Source: DASQYE01 sp036389675
GTDB lineage: Bacteria > Acidobacteriota > Blastocatellia > Pyrinomonadales > Pyrinomonadaceae
DNA: 64,000 bases
Direction of reading: 5' to 3'
NCBI GenBank assembly: GCA_036389675.1
Contig: DASVWI010000022.1
Span: 3,110 to 67,109 of the forward strand
The notes under the pieces are model-generated. The model worked only from the letters and a program-made list of their open reading frames with translations, was not told where the DNA came from and did not search any database. Made by a program: the position numbers and the translations under genes. This document shows, one piece after another, positions 31,147-41,576 of this stretch (position 1 is its first letter; the number at the start of each line of letters is the position of its first letter).

Positions 31147-33891
31147 TTAAGGCTTCGCCGTCTTCCCTTCCATCGCCTCGTGCATGATGTGCTGAAGGGC
31201 GAAGGCGTTCGGCAACCCGAGAAGACTGGTCGGGCTCAGACCGAAGGGGCCGCCCTCCGTGTTTGAAGCAAGCACGATCCGGTCGCCGGAAGCGTAGGCA
31301 TAGGCGAGGGTCGGCGGCGCGTTAGCGCCCATCGCGCGGATGGCCTGCTGCTGATCCGCGGGCAGGCTCTGGGATTTAGCCATGCGCTCGGCCAGCGGCT
31401 CGATCAGGGGCGCGAGGTCATGATAAAGGAGCGCCGAGAAATTAGCATTGCCGTCGGTGGGCAACTGTGCCTTGAAGCGCGGTGAGCTCAGCAGCGTATA
31501 GCCCGACTCACGATAGCTCAAGGCGCGATCAACCAGCGCGCGGCTCGGCGCGGCCACGAGGTAGCCGTCTGCGTAAGCGTAGTGAACCTCCAGCCCGAAG
31601 TCCACCGATTTGAGCGCGTAGAAGGTGCGCCCGCCCGATTCCGTGCGTTCCCAACGCAGACCGCCCTTGCCTTCTTTCGCGGCCCACTGGTTCAACTGCT
31701 CCACCACGCGCTCGAAGGTCTGCTGCAAGCGCGCCTGATCGTAGACCTCGAAAACCATCTTCCATGAAGGCGCGGGAAGGATAGGCCCGTCAATGGCGAA
31801 GGCGAACTCGCCGCCGAGCGGAGCGGCGAAATCGTTGCGTATATTCAAGCCCTGTTTCGCCTCCATCTCCTGCAAGGTTTTCCGCAGGTCGGGCGAAGTC
31901 GTCTCGACGAATCCGAGCAGGTCGTCCACGAGCGCCGTCGGTTCCTTGACGACGAAGGCCGAGACCACGTTGGCGTTGGGCGAGACGTATTGCAGCGCCC
32001 CCATGGGGCCGGGCGCGGCGAGCCATGAGGCTATGCCGTGTTGCTGCCCTTCGGTGAAGGTCAGGCTGGCGCGACTCTGCGTCCTGCCGTCCTTCTCCCT
32101 TTGCTCGACGATGAAGTGCCTGAGGTCGAGCAGGCCCAGCTTGCGATAGCCCTCGATGCGCGCGGCCTCTTCCTGCGATTTCGCGCCATCGCTGACGGCG
32201 CGGGCGATGATCTTTTCAAGGTCGGCGGCGACGATCAGACCAGCCCCTTCCTGATACAGCTCGTTGATGCGGGTATAGAAGGGCGTGCCGACGAAACCGT
32301 TCGTGCCCGCAGACCCGCCGGTCGCCTGAAGTCTTTGCAGTTGCTCAAGGCTCGGAGCAGCGGCGAAGAAATCGTTCTGAATCCAGATCAGTAATTCGGC
32401 GGGCGGCCCTTTAGCCTCCGTCGTCGCGGGAGCCGGAGCGGCTGTCGTGTTGGCCGGGTCGTCAATGAGACGAACCTTCGGCCCGTTTTTGGATAAGAGG
32501 TTGATCGCCTTGATCTGCTGCTCGATGTAGGGGCGGAAGCCCGCGGAGTTTTTCAGCGCGCCGAGCACAAGGATGTTGTCGGGCTCGCCCTTCTCGTTCA
32601 TCTGTGCGGAGACGACGATCTCGTCGCCCAGGTATTCGCCGAACTCGCGAATCTGTCCGATCATCTGATCGAGTCTCGGCCCGCCGCGCTCTTTCGCGTG
32701 CTCGCTCTCCCACCACTGGCGGAGCGCCGGATTCTGGTTGATGCGCTCCTGCATAATCTTGTGCGACTCGCTGAGGGTCACGCTCAGGTTCGGCAGCGCG
32801 GCATAGAGCACAGTGCCTTCGGGCAGGAGGCCGAGAAAGCGCGTGGAGAAACGCAGCTCCGGCTGTGAGACCTTGCGGTCTACTTCCTGATGAAGCTGTG
32901 CCAGCTCCGATAAGAGCTTGACGTACTTCGTGGACTGGCGACTCCAGGCTATCTCGTCCTTGATGGGCACGAGCTCAAGGCTCGCCTGCGTCGTCGTCTG
33001 ATCGCCCGGATGCAGCACGCGCTCCGTCCCGGCGTGATTGACATGAACCTCGCCCTCGACGACCGAGACGCGCGAGCCCTTCGTCCCGCTGTTGACGGAG
33101 AAGATGGTTCCCGTCACGGAGACCAGAGAGTCAGGCGTGGAGACATAGAGATGACGCTCGCGCTGCTTGGCGGCCTGCACGATCACGTTCCCGCGATCAA
33201 GGTGGACGGTCACGCCGTCAGAGTTTTCAGAGACGTAGAACTCCGAGCGCTCTTTGGTCTCGATGAGCGAGCCGTCCTCAAGTCGCAGCACGGCGTAAGC
33301 GTCTTTGGCCGTGCGTATCTTCTCGCCGCGCGCCAGTTCTTCGCCGACCTTGAGAGCGCGGCTCTGCGTGTCCGAGACTCTAAAGACATCGCCGTTCACC
33401 TCTAAGAGGGTGACGCGCGCCGCGCCCGTATTGGAGTAACGCTGGAAGATTGTGAAAGCACCGAGGGCGAACCCGACCACCAGGACGGCGGCCACGGCCC
33501 AGCGCCACGTGCCTTGCGACGAGATCACAGCGGGGGTGTCTTGACCGCTCGCGGCGAACGTGTCCGGCGCGGGGCGCTTCGTGCGCGCCTGCTTTAAGGC
33601 TTTGCGGCAGGGGATGCACTCGTGCGTGTGGTCTTCCAGCAGTAAAGAGCGCGCCGGTGACAACTGGCCGCGCAGGTAAGCCGGGATGAGCGTCTGGAAA
33701 TCGGCGCATCCTTCGATCAGTTCGGCCTGCGCGTCTTCGACCTGACCGGCAAGCGCGACACTCGTGCGCTCCGCCGAAAGGCGCGACCAGACACGCTCCG
33801 CCGCTTGATCGACGATGGCCGAATCGATCTCCTCGTTTCGTATCGCTTCGGTCACTCTATCCAGAACAGTGTCAGTCTCATTATGCTTCAT
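31147..33891 (-). CDS. Anti-sigma/FecR-domain protein fused to a DUF3352-like region
   Basis: 914 residues. N-terminal anti-sigma zinc-finger-like segment with His88 or His90, Cys92 and Cys95 (HTHECIPC). One membrane helix (about 129-149) follows, then a FecR-type beta domain (about 165-300: GEKIRTAKDAYAVLRLEDGS ... VTGTIFSVNSG ... VVEGEVHVNHAG). A long DUF3352-like periplasmic half (about 340-905) has LPEGTVLYAALPNLSVTL and AYADGYLVAAPSRALVDRAL. The gene overlaps the ECF sigma factor by 11 bp, so it is the likely anti-sigma factor. The large C-terminal half could be the sensor. An unusual fusion. Confidence 0.8.
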   Translation of the reverse strand: MKHNETDTVLDRVTEAIRNEEIDSAIVDQAAERVWSRLSAERTSVALAGQVEDAQAELIEGCADFQTLIPAYLRGQLSPARSLLLEDHTHECIPCRKALKQARTKRPAPDTFAASGQDTPAVISSQGTWRWAVAAVLVVGFALGAFTIFQRYSNTGAARVTLLEVNGDVFRVSDTQSRALKVGEELARGEKIRTAKDAYAVLRLEDGSLIETKERSEFYVSENSDGVTVHLDRGNVIVQAAKQRERHLYVSTPDSLVSVTGTIFSVNSGTKGSRVSVVEGEVHVNHAGTERVLHPGDQTTTQASLELVPIKDEIAWSRQSTKYVKLLSELAQLHQEVDRKVSQPELRFSTRFLGLLPEGTVLYAALPNLSVTLSESHKIMQERINQNPALRQWWESEHAKERGGPRLDQMIGQIREFGEYLGDEIVVSAQMNEKGEPDNILVLGALKNSAGFRPYIEQQIKAINLLSKNGPKVRLIDDPANTTAAPAPATTEAKGPPAELLIWIQNDFFAAAPSLEQLQRLQATGGSAGTNGFVGTPFYTRINELYQEGAGLIVAADLEKIIARAVSDGAKSQEEAARIEGYRKLGLLDLRHFIVEQREKDGRTQSRASLTFTEGQQHGIASWLAAPGPMGALQYVSPNANVVSAFVVKEPTALVDDLLGFVETTSPDLRKTLQEMEAKQGLNIRNDFAAPLGGEFAFAIDGPILPAPSWKMVFEVYDQARLQQTFERVVEQLNQWAAKEGKGGLRWERTESGGRTFYALKSVDFGLEVHYAYADGYLVAAPSRALVDRALSYRESGYTLLSSPRFKAQLPTDGNANFSALLYHDLAPLIEPLAERMAKSQSLPADQQQAIRAMGANAPPTLAYAYASGDRIVLASNTEGGPFGLSPTSLLGLPNAFALQHIMHEAMEGKTAKP

Positions 33892-34450
33892 GATGTTTCT
33901 CCAAATACTGGCCGATCTCTTTGCGCAGGCGTGCGCGCGAGCGATGCAGGATCACGGCGACGACCATCTGCGACGTGCCGAGCATCTCGGCTATCTCGCG
34001 ATTGTCGTAGCCCTCGAAATAACGTAGCGCGAAGAATTCCGCCGCCTTTGGCCCGAGCCGTGTGACCGCCTGCCGTATCAGGAGGCGCAGCTCTCTATCG
34101 GCATGCCTTGCTTCCGGGCCTGAATCACTGCTGGCGAGCATCTCCGGCTCAATCTCTTCGAGAGTGAGCGAGGTGCGACGGCTGCGCAGGAGGTCTAACG
34201 AGGCGTTGACGGCAGCGCGCACAAGATAGGCCGCAGGGCTCGGCGCGAAATCGTATCCCTGCTTGCGCCGCATGAGGCGAAGAAAGACGGTTTGCAGCAC
34301 GTCCTCTGCGTCCGAGGCGCTACCCGTCACCCTGTATGCGGTGCGGTAAATTTGTTCGTTATGCTGGCGAAACAGGCTCTCCAACTCGTCCGGCGGATTG
34401 GGGAGCGGTCGCAAATGCGCGGCTGTGGCTGGCACGTTATCCTCCTTCAC
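33881..34450 (-). CDS. ECF-family RNA polymerase sigma factor
   Basis: 189 residues with region 2 (LFRQHNEQIYRTAYRVTGSASDAEDVLQTVFLRLMRR) and region 4 (LGPKAAEFFALRYFEGYDNREIAEMLGTSQMVVAVILHRSRARLRKEI). There is no extra C-terminal domain. It directs transcription of a regulon likely including its own operon. It is followed by, and overlaps, the anti-sigma/FecR gene. The upstream region holds two direct repeats 20 bp apart (34481 and 34501) that may be its control site. Confidence 0.92.
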   Translation of the reverse strand: MKEDNVPATAAHLRPLPNPPDELESLFRQHNEQIYRTAYRVTGSASDAEDVLQTVFLRLMRRKQGYDFAPSPAAYLVRAAVNASLDLLRSRRTSLTLEEIEPEMLASSDSGPEARHADRELRLLIRQAVTRLGPKAAEFFALRYFEGYDNREIAEMLGTSQMVVAVILHRSRARLRKEIGQYLEKHHEA

Positions 34451-34480
34451 GGCGGTCTCTACCTTTATTAACGTTCGCCA

Positions 34481-34512
34481 CGGGAAATTATTAACACCTG
34501 CGGGAAATTATT
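34481..34512 (-). repeat. Two direct 12-mers 20 bp apart upstream of the sigma gene
   Basis: CGGGAAATTATT occurs at 34481-34492 and again at 34501-34512. The 20-bp spacing places both on the same DNA face, typical of a tandem operator or overlapping promoter elements. Confidence 0.55.
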
Positions 34513-34674
34513 TTTTTTCAGCTCAAATATTTTCGCCCGTTCCGGCGCTCATCTGTCTTTCGGCCAACCAAATATATCAGGTTAGCCGCGGGTCGTCCGA
34601 GGCGGCCTCAAAACAGCGGCGCGCAGCGTCGTTTTGACCCTCGAAGATTCTTCACGACGAGCCGATATATTTCA

Positions 34675-34703
34675 TTGACCTTAACTGTTTAGGCGCATAG
34701 AAT
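34675..34703 (+). promoter_or_regulatory. Sigma70 promoter of the GntR-type gene
   Basis: TTGACC (34675-34680), exactly 17 bp, TAGAAT (34698-34703). The start codon follows at 34729 after AAAGGAGG. Confidence 0.8.
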
Positions 34704-34728
34704 ACGCGCCCAAAGGAGGGACACTTCC

Positions 34729-35073
34729 GTGAGCAAACTCAAAGTCCGCGTCAACAGGAAGGGGCCTGAGTCATTGACCAGGCAGATCACCAATCAACTC
34801 ACAGGATTGATCAATACAGGGGTGCTCGCCGCCGGTGAGATGCTGCCGAGCGAACGCACGCTGGCGGAGTCACTCGGGGTCGCGCGCAACGTCGTACGCC
34901 GCAGTTATGATTACCTGATGTCAGGCGAGCTGGTCGAGGGACAGGGTCGTCGCGGTCGGCGCGTGCGCGGTAGCAGTGCGGGCGGCAAGGGGTCTAAGAA
35001 AAGCTCTTCCGCCAAAGGCAGCAGGAAATCAGGGAAAGGCGCTTCCAAAGGCAAGGCCACAAAGGGCAGATAA
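34729..35073 (+). CDS. GntR-type winged-helix protein with Lys/Ser/Gly-rich tail
   Basis: 114 residues from a GTG start preceded by AAAGGAGG. Residues about 12-72 form a GntR winged helix (LTRQITNQLTGLINTGVLAAGEMLPSERTLAESLGVARNVVRRSYDYL). There is no effector domain. Instead, residues about 75-114 are a low-complexity basic tail of repeated Lys, Gly, Ser and Ala, like the tails of histone-H1-like proteins. This suggests strong non-specific DNA contact added to a specific head, or a nucleoid role (inference). Regulon unknown. Stands upstream of ettA with a strong hairpin between them. Confidence 0.78.
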   Translation: MSKLKVRVNRKGPESLTRQITNQLTGLINTGVLAAGEMLPSERTLAESLGVARNVVRRSYDYLMSGELVEGQGRRGRRVRGSSAGGKGSKKSSSAKGSRKSGKGASKGKATKGR

Positions 35074-35168
35074 AACAGACTGCCGCTCATACGCTCGTCT
35101 GATCTTCACACGCGAACATTCGACGAGCACCTCGCGCGAAAACAAGCATCCCGTATCCGAATGCCGAA

Positions 35169-35219
35169 GGACGCCTGAACAGGCTTCTCATCATCCAGGA
35201 GAACACTGTTCAGGCGTCC
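35169..35219 (+). terminator. Perfect 13-bp hairpin between the GntR-type gene and ettA
   Basis: GGACGCCTGAACA (35169-35181) and TGTTCAGGCGTCC (35207-35219) with an inner TTCTC/GAGAA stem. No T run. It could end the upstream transcript or be part of the ettA leader. Confidence 0.6.
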
Positions 35220-35331
35220 TGTGGCCTCCCCCCGGTTGTCAACCATCTCACGCGGCTGTATGCTTCTGTGTTTCTATCCGGGCACGAGATTCCGCCGATT
35301 ATCATCCGAGGAGGCTTTAGTTCAAAAACGA

Positions 35332-37017
<1,686 letters not shown>

Positions 37018-37156
37018 AGTTTTGTGATAGGGTTCATCTATTCGATTGAAGCGCGCAGCCTCATCGGCAAGCCTTCTATCGCGACTCAGCCTCGGCCACA
37101 CACTTTTGCCCTCTCTTCTTCGACGAGAGAAAGATTCACGGAGATATATTTCAGAC

Positions 37157-37507
37157 ATGAGCGAGAAGAACGATTTTTTCGATGACATTATCGGCGACGA
37201 GCCGGACGCGGGCGAATTTGAACTGATGTCCGACGAGATGGAAATGGACGAAGAAGAAGAAGACGACGACGAGCCTTTGGATATGCGAACCGTCGTGATG
37301 GCGAAAGAAGAGATGATCGCGCTTCTGGGTTTGAAGACCTCGCCAAAGGGCGGGCTCATCGTCCGCGTTGACCCGCGCGAGAATCGACCGGCGGCGCAGA
37401 CCTACGACGATCCGGCGGCGGCCAGCCTCTGGTTCAACCGCAGCCTCTCGTCCAGCCGTCGCAACGGCTGGGAAGTGATCTACGACGGCGAGCCCCTCTT
37501 CGGCTGA
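37157..37507 (+). CDS. Small acidic protein, unknown function
   Basis: 116 residues from the ATG at 37157. The first half is strongly acidic (ELMSDEMEMDEEEEDDDEP). The second half is an alpha/beta-like segment with MRTVVMAKEEMIALLG, KGGLIVRVDPREN and WFNRSLSSSRRNGWEVIYDGEPLFG. No known domain recognised. CGGAGA lies about 12 bp upstream. A terminator hairpin follows. The closing block looks conserved, so a real protein is likely. Confidence 0.65.
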   Translation: MSEKNDFFDDIIGDEPDAGEFELMSDEMEMDEEEEDDDEPLDMRTVVMAKEEMIALLGLKTSPKGGLIVRVDPRENRPAAQTYDDPAAASLWFNRSLSSSRRNGWEVIYDGEPLFG

Positions 37508-37592
37508 CCACGTATTATCATCCTCTCGTGCCCGAGCATGGCTCATACGGCCTCCGTCCCGTTCGAGCCCGCCAACCCTTACACTTCATCAG

Positions 37593-37634
37593 GTAGACCG
37601 TTTGTACGACGCGTGCAGCCGGTCTACTTTTTGT
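37593..37634 (+). terminator. Rho-independent terminator
   Basis: GTAGACCG (37593-37600) pairs with CGGTCTAC (37620-37627), followed by TTTTTGTT. Confidence 0.75.
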
Positions 37635-37693
37635 TGGAGTAGGTTCGGTATAACATCTGTGCTGAAAGTGGATTCCGACATCGCTGGTCTGTA

Positions 37694-39232
37694 ATGACAG
37701 AATCTAAACAGGTAGAGACGACCGGTCTGCTTGCCGCATGGCGTTGGTGGCTTCCAGTCGCCTTGCTGACGCTGGTGCTGGCCCTTCTGTTTATAGACCC
37801 GTTCGCGGGCGATTGGGACGCGCTCGACTACACTGTGCTCGCCATCCGTGGCGAGCCGTCTTCGATGATCTTAGGGCGCATGCTGTTCATCTTCGCCAAC
37901 CACGCGATGTGGCGTGTGGCGCACGGCCTCTTCGGCTTACAGCCCGAGCATGCTTACCTTTTGTTCCAGTACGCGGTCATCATTCAGAGCCCGCTCGCGA
38001 CCGTCGCATGGTGGACGCTTGCGCGTGACGTGACGGCTTCCGTCCGGGCCGCAACCGTCGCGGCGCTGCTGCTGGCGCTCTCACCTTTCTATATCATTTA
38101 CAGCGGGCAGGCGATGACGGAGATTCCGTCGCTACTGTTGCTGGCGCTGTCGCTCATCATACACCTGCGCGGCTTGCGCTCGCGCAATACGCTGATGGTG
38201 CTGGCGGGCGCGGCGCTTCTGGGTCTGGGGGTGAACGTGCGCGAAGGCGTTGCGCTCTACGGGCCTTGGCTGGTCTTCGCGCCGCTCGCCTGCGGGTGGA
38301 GATTCGGAAGGCGCGAGATTGCGACGACCTTCAGCGCCTGTCTGATCTTTACGCTCTGCGCCTTTGGCCCGTTCGCGCTCTGGTGGTTGATGGACATAGA
38401 CAATTACCGCAAGTCATGGCACGGCTGGGTCGAGCTGACGCGGCAGGAGTCGGCGCGTCATCCCGTCACGATCTCCAACATGAGACGCCTGCTTCACTAC
38501 TTCTTCATCGCCGCGCCCCTCGCCCTCATCAGCTTTCCCGTCGCGGCTTTCAAAGAGTGGCGCGAGCGCGGGTTGACGCCTCTCTTCCTGCTCGCCCTTA
38601 TTGGGCTGCTCGCGAACCTCTCGCTGATTATTCACTACAGCGTCGTGCTCAATGGCCGTTATCTGCTGACGGGAGCGCCCGCGATAGCCCCTCTCGCCGC
38701 CGACTATTTCATGCGTGCGGAGGCTTTGAAGTATAAGAGCGTGCGGCGCGCTTTTGTGATCGTGCTGCTGGGCGTCCTTTTCACGGCGACCATATTTGCG
38801 CTTTACTCATGGCCCGCCGGCAGCGGTTATATACGGCAACGCGCGATGGCGAAAGATTACGGCGCGCAACTCTCGCTTGTGCCGACGGACGCCGTGATGA
38901 TCTCCGGCAGCCAGACCGTCGCCGTCACCTACTGGCGCGGGCTCGGGGCGGGGCGCTGGGATGTGATCGGCAGCGGCGGAACGTGGCCCGGCGAACAACT
39001 CCCGCAGGTGATTGAGAACTACCTGCGAGAAGGCCGCAGAGTTTTCCTGGACGCAGACCCGCGCTGGTGGGCAGACACAGGCTGGCAACTTTCGGAGACG
39101 CGCATGCTCGTCCAAATCGAGCCGCGCTTCCGCTTCCGCCGCATCTCCGACACCATCTACGAGATCAGACCACTCAACGACCAGACAGCCAACGATCACC
39201 CCGACCTGCAAAGACTGCTCCCGATAAAATAA
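37694..39232 (+). CDS. GT-C type membrane glycosyltransferase (ArnT/GT39-like)
   Basis: 512-residue polytopic membrane protein with about 11 hydrophobic segments. The N-terminal loop FAGDWDALDYTVLAIRGEPS carries the acidic DxD-like residues (GDWD ... D) expected of lipid-phosphate-sugar dependent GT-C enzymes. A LALSPFYIIYSGQAMTEIPSLLLLALS stretch and NVREG are family-like. The C-terminal domain of about 130 residues is soluble. It probably transfers a sugar from a polyprenyl phosphate donor to a glycan, lipid or protein at the periplasmic face. Divergent from the epimerase/GT operon on the other strand. Confidence 0.72.
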   Translation: MTESKQVETTGLLAAWRWWLPVALLTLVLALLFIDPFAGDWDALDYTVLAIRGEPSSMILGRMLFIFANHAMWRVAHGLFGLQPEHAYLLFQYAVIIQSPLATVAWWTLARDVTASVRAATVAALLLALSPFYIIYSGQAMTEIPSLLLLALSLIIHLRGLRSRNTLMVLAGAALLGLGVNVREGVALYGPWLVFAPLACGWRFGRREIATTFSACLIFTLCAFGPFALWWLMDIDNYRKSWHGWVELTRQESARHPVTISNMRRLLHYFFIAAPLALISFPVAAFKEWRERGLTPLFLLALIGLLANLSLIIHYSVVLNGRYLLTGAPAIAPLAADYFMRAEALKYKSVRRAFVIVLLGVLFTATIFALYSWPAGSGYIRQRAMAKDYGAQLSLVPTDAVMISGSQTVAVTYWRGLGAGRWDVIGSGGTWPGEQLPQVIENYLREGRRVFLDADPRWWADTGWQLSETRMLVQIEPRFRFRRISDTIYEIRPLNDQTANDHPDLQRLLPIK

Positions 39233-39233
39233 G

Positions 39234-39472
39234 GGATGAGGGATGAAAGGAATGGTGCTGGAAGATTTTCCGCTCCGTAGCAGCGCGCATGTCTATAGCT
39301 TCAGAACAGTATTTGATGAAGAAGCTCCGTCAGACGCGGCATGTGAAGATGTCTCTCCTGACTGAGCTTTCAACCAGTATGGATAGCCCGCATAACTATC
39401 GACATCGAGTCCTTGCGGAGCTTCAATCAGCTTCCGACACGCTTGAATGCTTCTCCTTCATCCTTGCTTTTC
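39234..39472. repeat. Long GGATGAA-type element with a wide centre
   Basis: Left arm GGGATGAGGGATGAAAGGAATG; right arm GAATGCTTCTCCTTCATCC, then TTGCTTTTCC. About 190 bp lies between the arms, much longer than the other copies. The right arm overlaps the last codons and stop of the minus-strand GT2 gene. A short open frame in the centre (39289-39489) has no supporting features. Confidence 0.6.
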
Positions 39473-40189
39473 CAGCGCAACGCGTGTGAGGGTGGCGAGG
39501 ATTCTCGTACCGGCGCGGAGTGTGCCGCTCAGTGTGCCGGAAACTTTGGATTCGCCGCCCGCGCGACAGCGATGGTCAACGGGTAGCTCAAGGATACGCA
39601 ACCGCGCGCGCGCGGCGCGCATCTGCATCTCAAGATTCCAGCCATAGGTCTCCTCGCGCATGCCAAGGCTCTCTAAGGAGTCGCGGCGAATGGCGCGAAA
39701 GGGGCACATGTCGGTGTAGCTGACCCCGTAGATCATTCTCAGCAGGAATCCGGCGATGCGCCCGGCAAAGACCTGTTGAAAATTCATGCTGCCGGGCTCG
39801 CGCTTCCCGCGCGTGCGCGAGCCGATGACGAAGTCCTGTTCTCCGGCGAGGATGGGCTCGACCAGTCTTGCCATCAGCTCGGGGCAATCGCTGCCGTCGC
39901 CGTCAAGGAATACGACCACTTCGCAACCGGGCGCGACCGCCCGCGCGCCCGCGCGGCACGCGCGACCGTACCCCCGGCGCGGCTCAGAGACGACACGCGC
40001 TCCCGCGGAGAGAGCGCGCGCCGCCGTCTCGTCGTCGCTGCCGTTGTCAACCACTATCACCTCGCCAGCTATCTCGCTCGGGATGGAGCGGACGACTTCG
40101 GCGATGCACGCTTCTTCGTTGAGGGCAGGGATCACGACCGAGACGCTGCCGCGAACCGACGCCCTGTCTTCGCTCGATTGAGCTTTCAT
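39458..40189 (-). CDS. Family 2 glycosyltransferase (polyprenyl-phosphate sugar type)
   Basis: 243-residue cytoplasmic GT-A enzyme. It opens with VSVVIPALNEEACIAEVV, the nucleotide-binding VVDNGSDDETAARA, EPRRGYGRACRAG and the metal-binding FLDGDGSD (DxD). GSRTRGKREPGSM and FRAIRRDSL follow. Most like enzymes that attach a sugar to polyprenyl phosphate or elongate surface glycans. It ends in Lys-Gln-Gly-stop, the last codons being part of a heptamer element. It starts 1 bp after the GT-C gene stop, so it is the last gene of the operon. Confidence 0.88.
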   Translation of the reverse strand: MKAQSSEDRASVRGSVSVVIPALNEEACIAEVVRSIPSEIAGEVIVVDNGSDDETAARALSAGARVVSEPRRGYGRACRAGARAVAPGCEVVVFLDGDGSDCPELMARLVEPILAGEQDFVIGSRTRGKREPGSMNFQQVFAGRIAGFLLRMIYGVSYTDMCPFRAIRRDSLESLGMREETYGWNLEMQMRAARARLRILELPVDHRCRAGGESKVSGTLSGTLRAGTRILATLTRVALEKQG

Positions 40190-40190
40190 A

Positions 40191-41576
40191 TCAGACCTTC
40201 AATACTCCGGCATGAATGGCACGCGTGCCCGTTTGGCTCTTCCCTGCCCCGGCGTGTTTACGCCACAGCGAGAGCGCAGAGAGGAGCGCGAAAGGCGTAT
40301 ACAGAAAAGCGTTGACGACGAGGGTTTGATTCGGCGTCTCTCCGAACCAGAACAGGTAAAGCACAAAGGCGCTCGCGGTCAAAGCGAAGACGGGGGCATA
40401 GGGCACAAAGCATAGAAAGGGGATGAGCCATGCGAAGTACCACTCGTAGCGCGGCGAGAGCAGAAGGGTAAAGGCCGAAGCCAAAACGAACGCGCTCGTT
40501 ATGTAGACGCTCTCGGAGTCCTCCCGCCTGAATAAAACCCACCAACTGATGCCCGCCAGAACCAACGCCGCGAAGGTCATGTAGGCAGCGCTCGGCACAT
40601 ACGATTCTCCAAGGAGGCGTCGCAACACGTTCAGTATAAAAAACCTGCTGCCGCTATGCAGGCCCTCCTCCTCCGTATATCCCGGCAGGTATCCGAAGAC
40701 CTCGCCCAGTCCCACGCTCAAATAAGGCAGGTACGCCAACACGATGGTGAGAGCGAAGGCCGCGGGCATGCGCCAGCCCCAGCGCTTATAGAGCGCCGGG
40801 AAAAGAGCCAGCGGAATCAGCTTGATGAGAACGGCGCAGGCGAGCGCGACCCCGACCGCCGTTTCCCACTTGCGACGGTGCGCCAGCAAGGCCAAACACA
40901 CGAAAGCGATGGCGATGGCGTCCAAGTGTCCGCTGCCCGCTATCTCCCAGACGATCAGCGGATGCCAGGCGTAGATGAGCACGCGTTGCAGCGGCAGCTT
41001 GAACGAGTGGAGCAGGCCCAACAGCGCCAGAAGCGTCAACACCTCGAAGCCGACCATCGTGGCCTTCATCCACGTCACGGATTCGCTCACGCGCGTCGTC
41101 CCAAAGTAAATCGCCTGAGCCAACGGCGGGTAGATCGTCCGCGCAAAATCACGACGATTAATCTTCGGATAGATAGTCTCGTCGCGCAGTCCCTTCAAAT
41201 GCTCGTCCGCCGGGATATACCTGTAAGGATTAATGCCGGCGGCCTGCACGCGCCCGTCCCAGATGTAGCGGTAGAGGTCGTCGGAAAGAAAAGGCGGCGT
41301 GTAGATAATGCTGAGACGGAAGAGTGCGGCGAAGACTATGACGATGATTAATGTCGGTCGCGAGGTCGAGCGCGAGCGCGTGACGGCCCACGCGGCGACG
41401 AGGTAAATCGCGGATTGGGCCAACGCCAGTCGAATGAACCAGAAAATATCATAAGAGGTTTTCCCGGTCAGACCGCGCTCGTACATCAGGCGGAGCGCGA
41501 ACCCTGCGAGCAGGAGCAACAGGTTCGTCCAGCTCAGAATCCCGCTCTTGACGAGAGCCTGCCACAATCTATTCAT
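40191..41576 (-). CDS. GT-C type mannosyltransferase-like membrane protein
   Basis: 461 residues with about 12 membrane segments. The loop PPFLSDDLYRYIWDGRVQAAGINPYRY has the acidic DD typical of polyprenyl-phosphate-mannose dependent alpha-mannosyltransferases (MptA/B and GT87 type). It is followed by RTIYPPLAQAIYF, and HPLIVWEIAGSGHLDA occurs later. It overlaps the DUF2064 gene by 4 bp. Sugar and acceptor are not predictable; mannose is a family-based guess. Confidence 0.8.
   Translation of the reverse strand: MNRLWQALVKSGILSWTNLLLLLAGFALRLMYERGLTGKTSYDIFWFIRLALAQSAIYLVAAWAVTRSRSTSRPTLIIVIVFAALFRLSIIYTPPFLSDDLYRYIWDGRVQAAGINPYRYIPADEHLKGLRDETIYPKINRRDFARTIYPPLAQAIYFGTTRVSESVTWMKATMVGFEVLTLLALLGLLHSFKLPLQRVLIYAWHPLIVWEIAGSGHLDAIAIAFVCLALLAHRRKWETAVGVALACAVLIKLIPLALFPALYKRWGWRMPAAFALTIVLAYLPYLSVGLGEVFGYLPGYTEEEGLHSGSRFFILNVLRRLLGESYVPSAAYMTFAALVLAGISWWVLFRREDSESVYITSAFVLASAFTLLLSPRYEWYFAWLIPFLCFVPYAPVFALTASAFVLYLFWFGETPNQTLVVNAFLYTPFALLSALSLWRKHAGAGKSQTGTRAIHAGVLKV

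Noticed and set aside
39289..39489. 66-codon frame in the centre of the 39234 element
   Set aside because: No ribosome site, no domain, and it runs into the repeat arm; possible cargo but unsupported.
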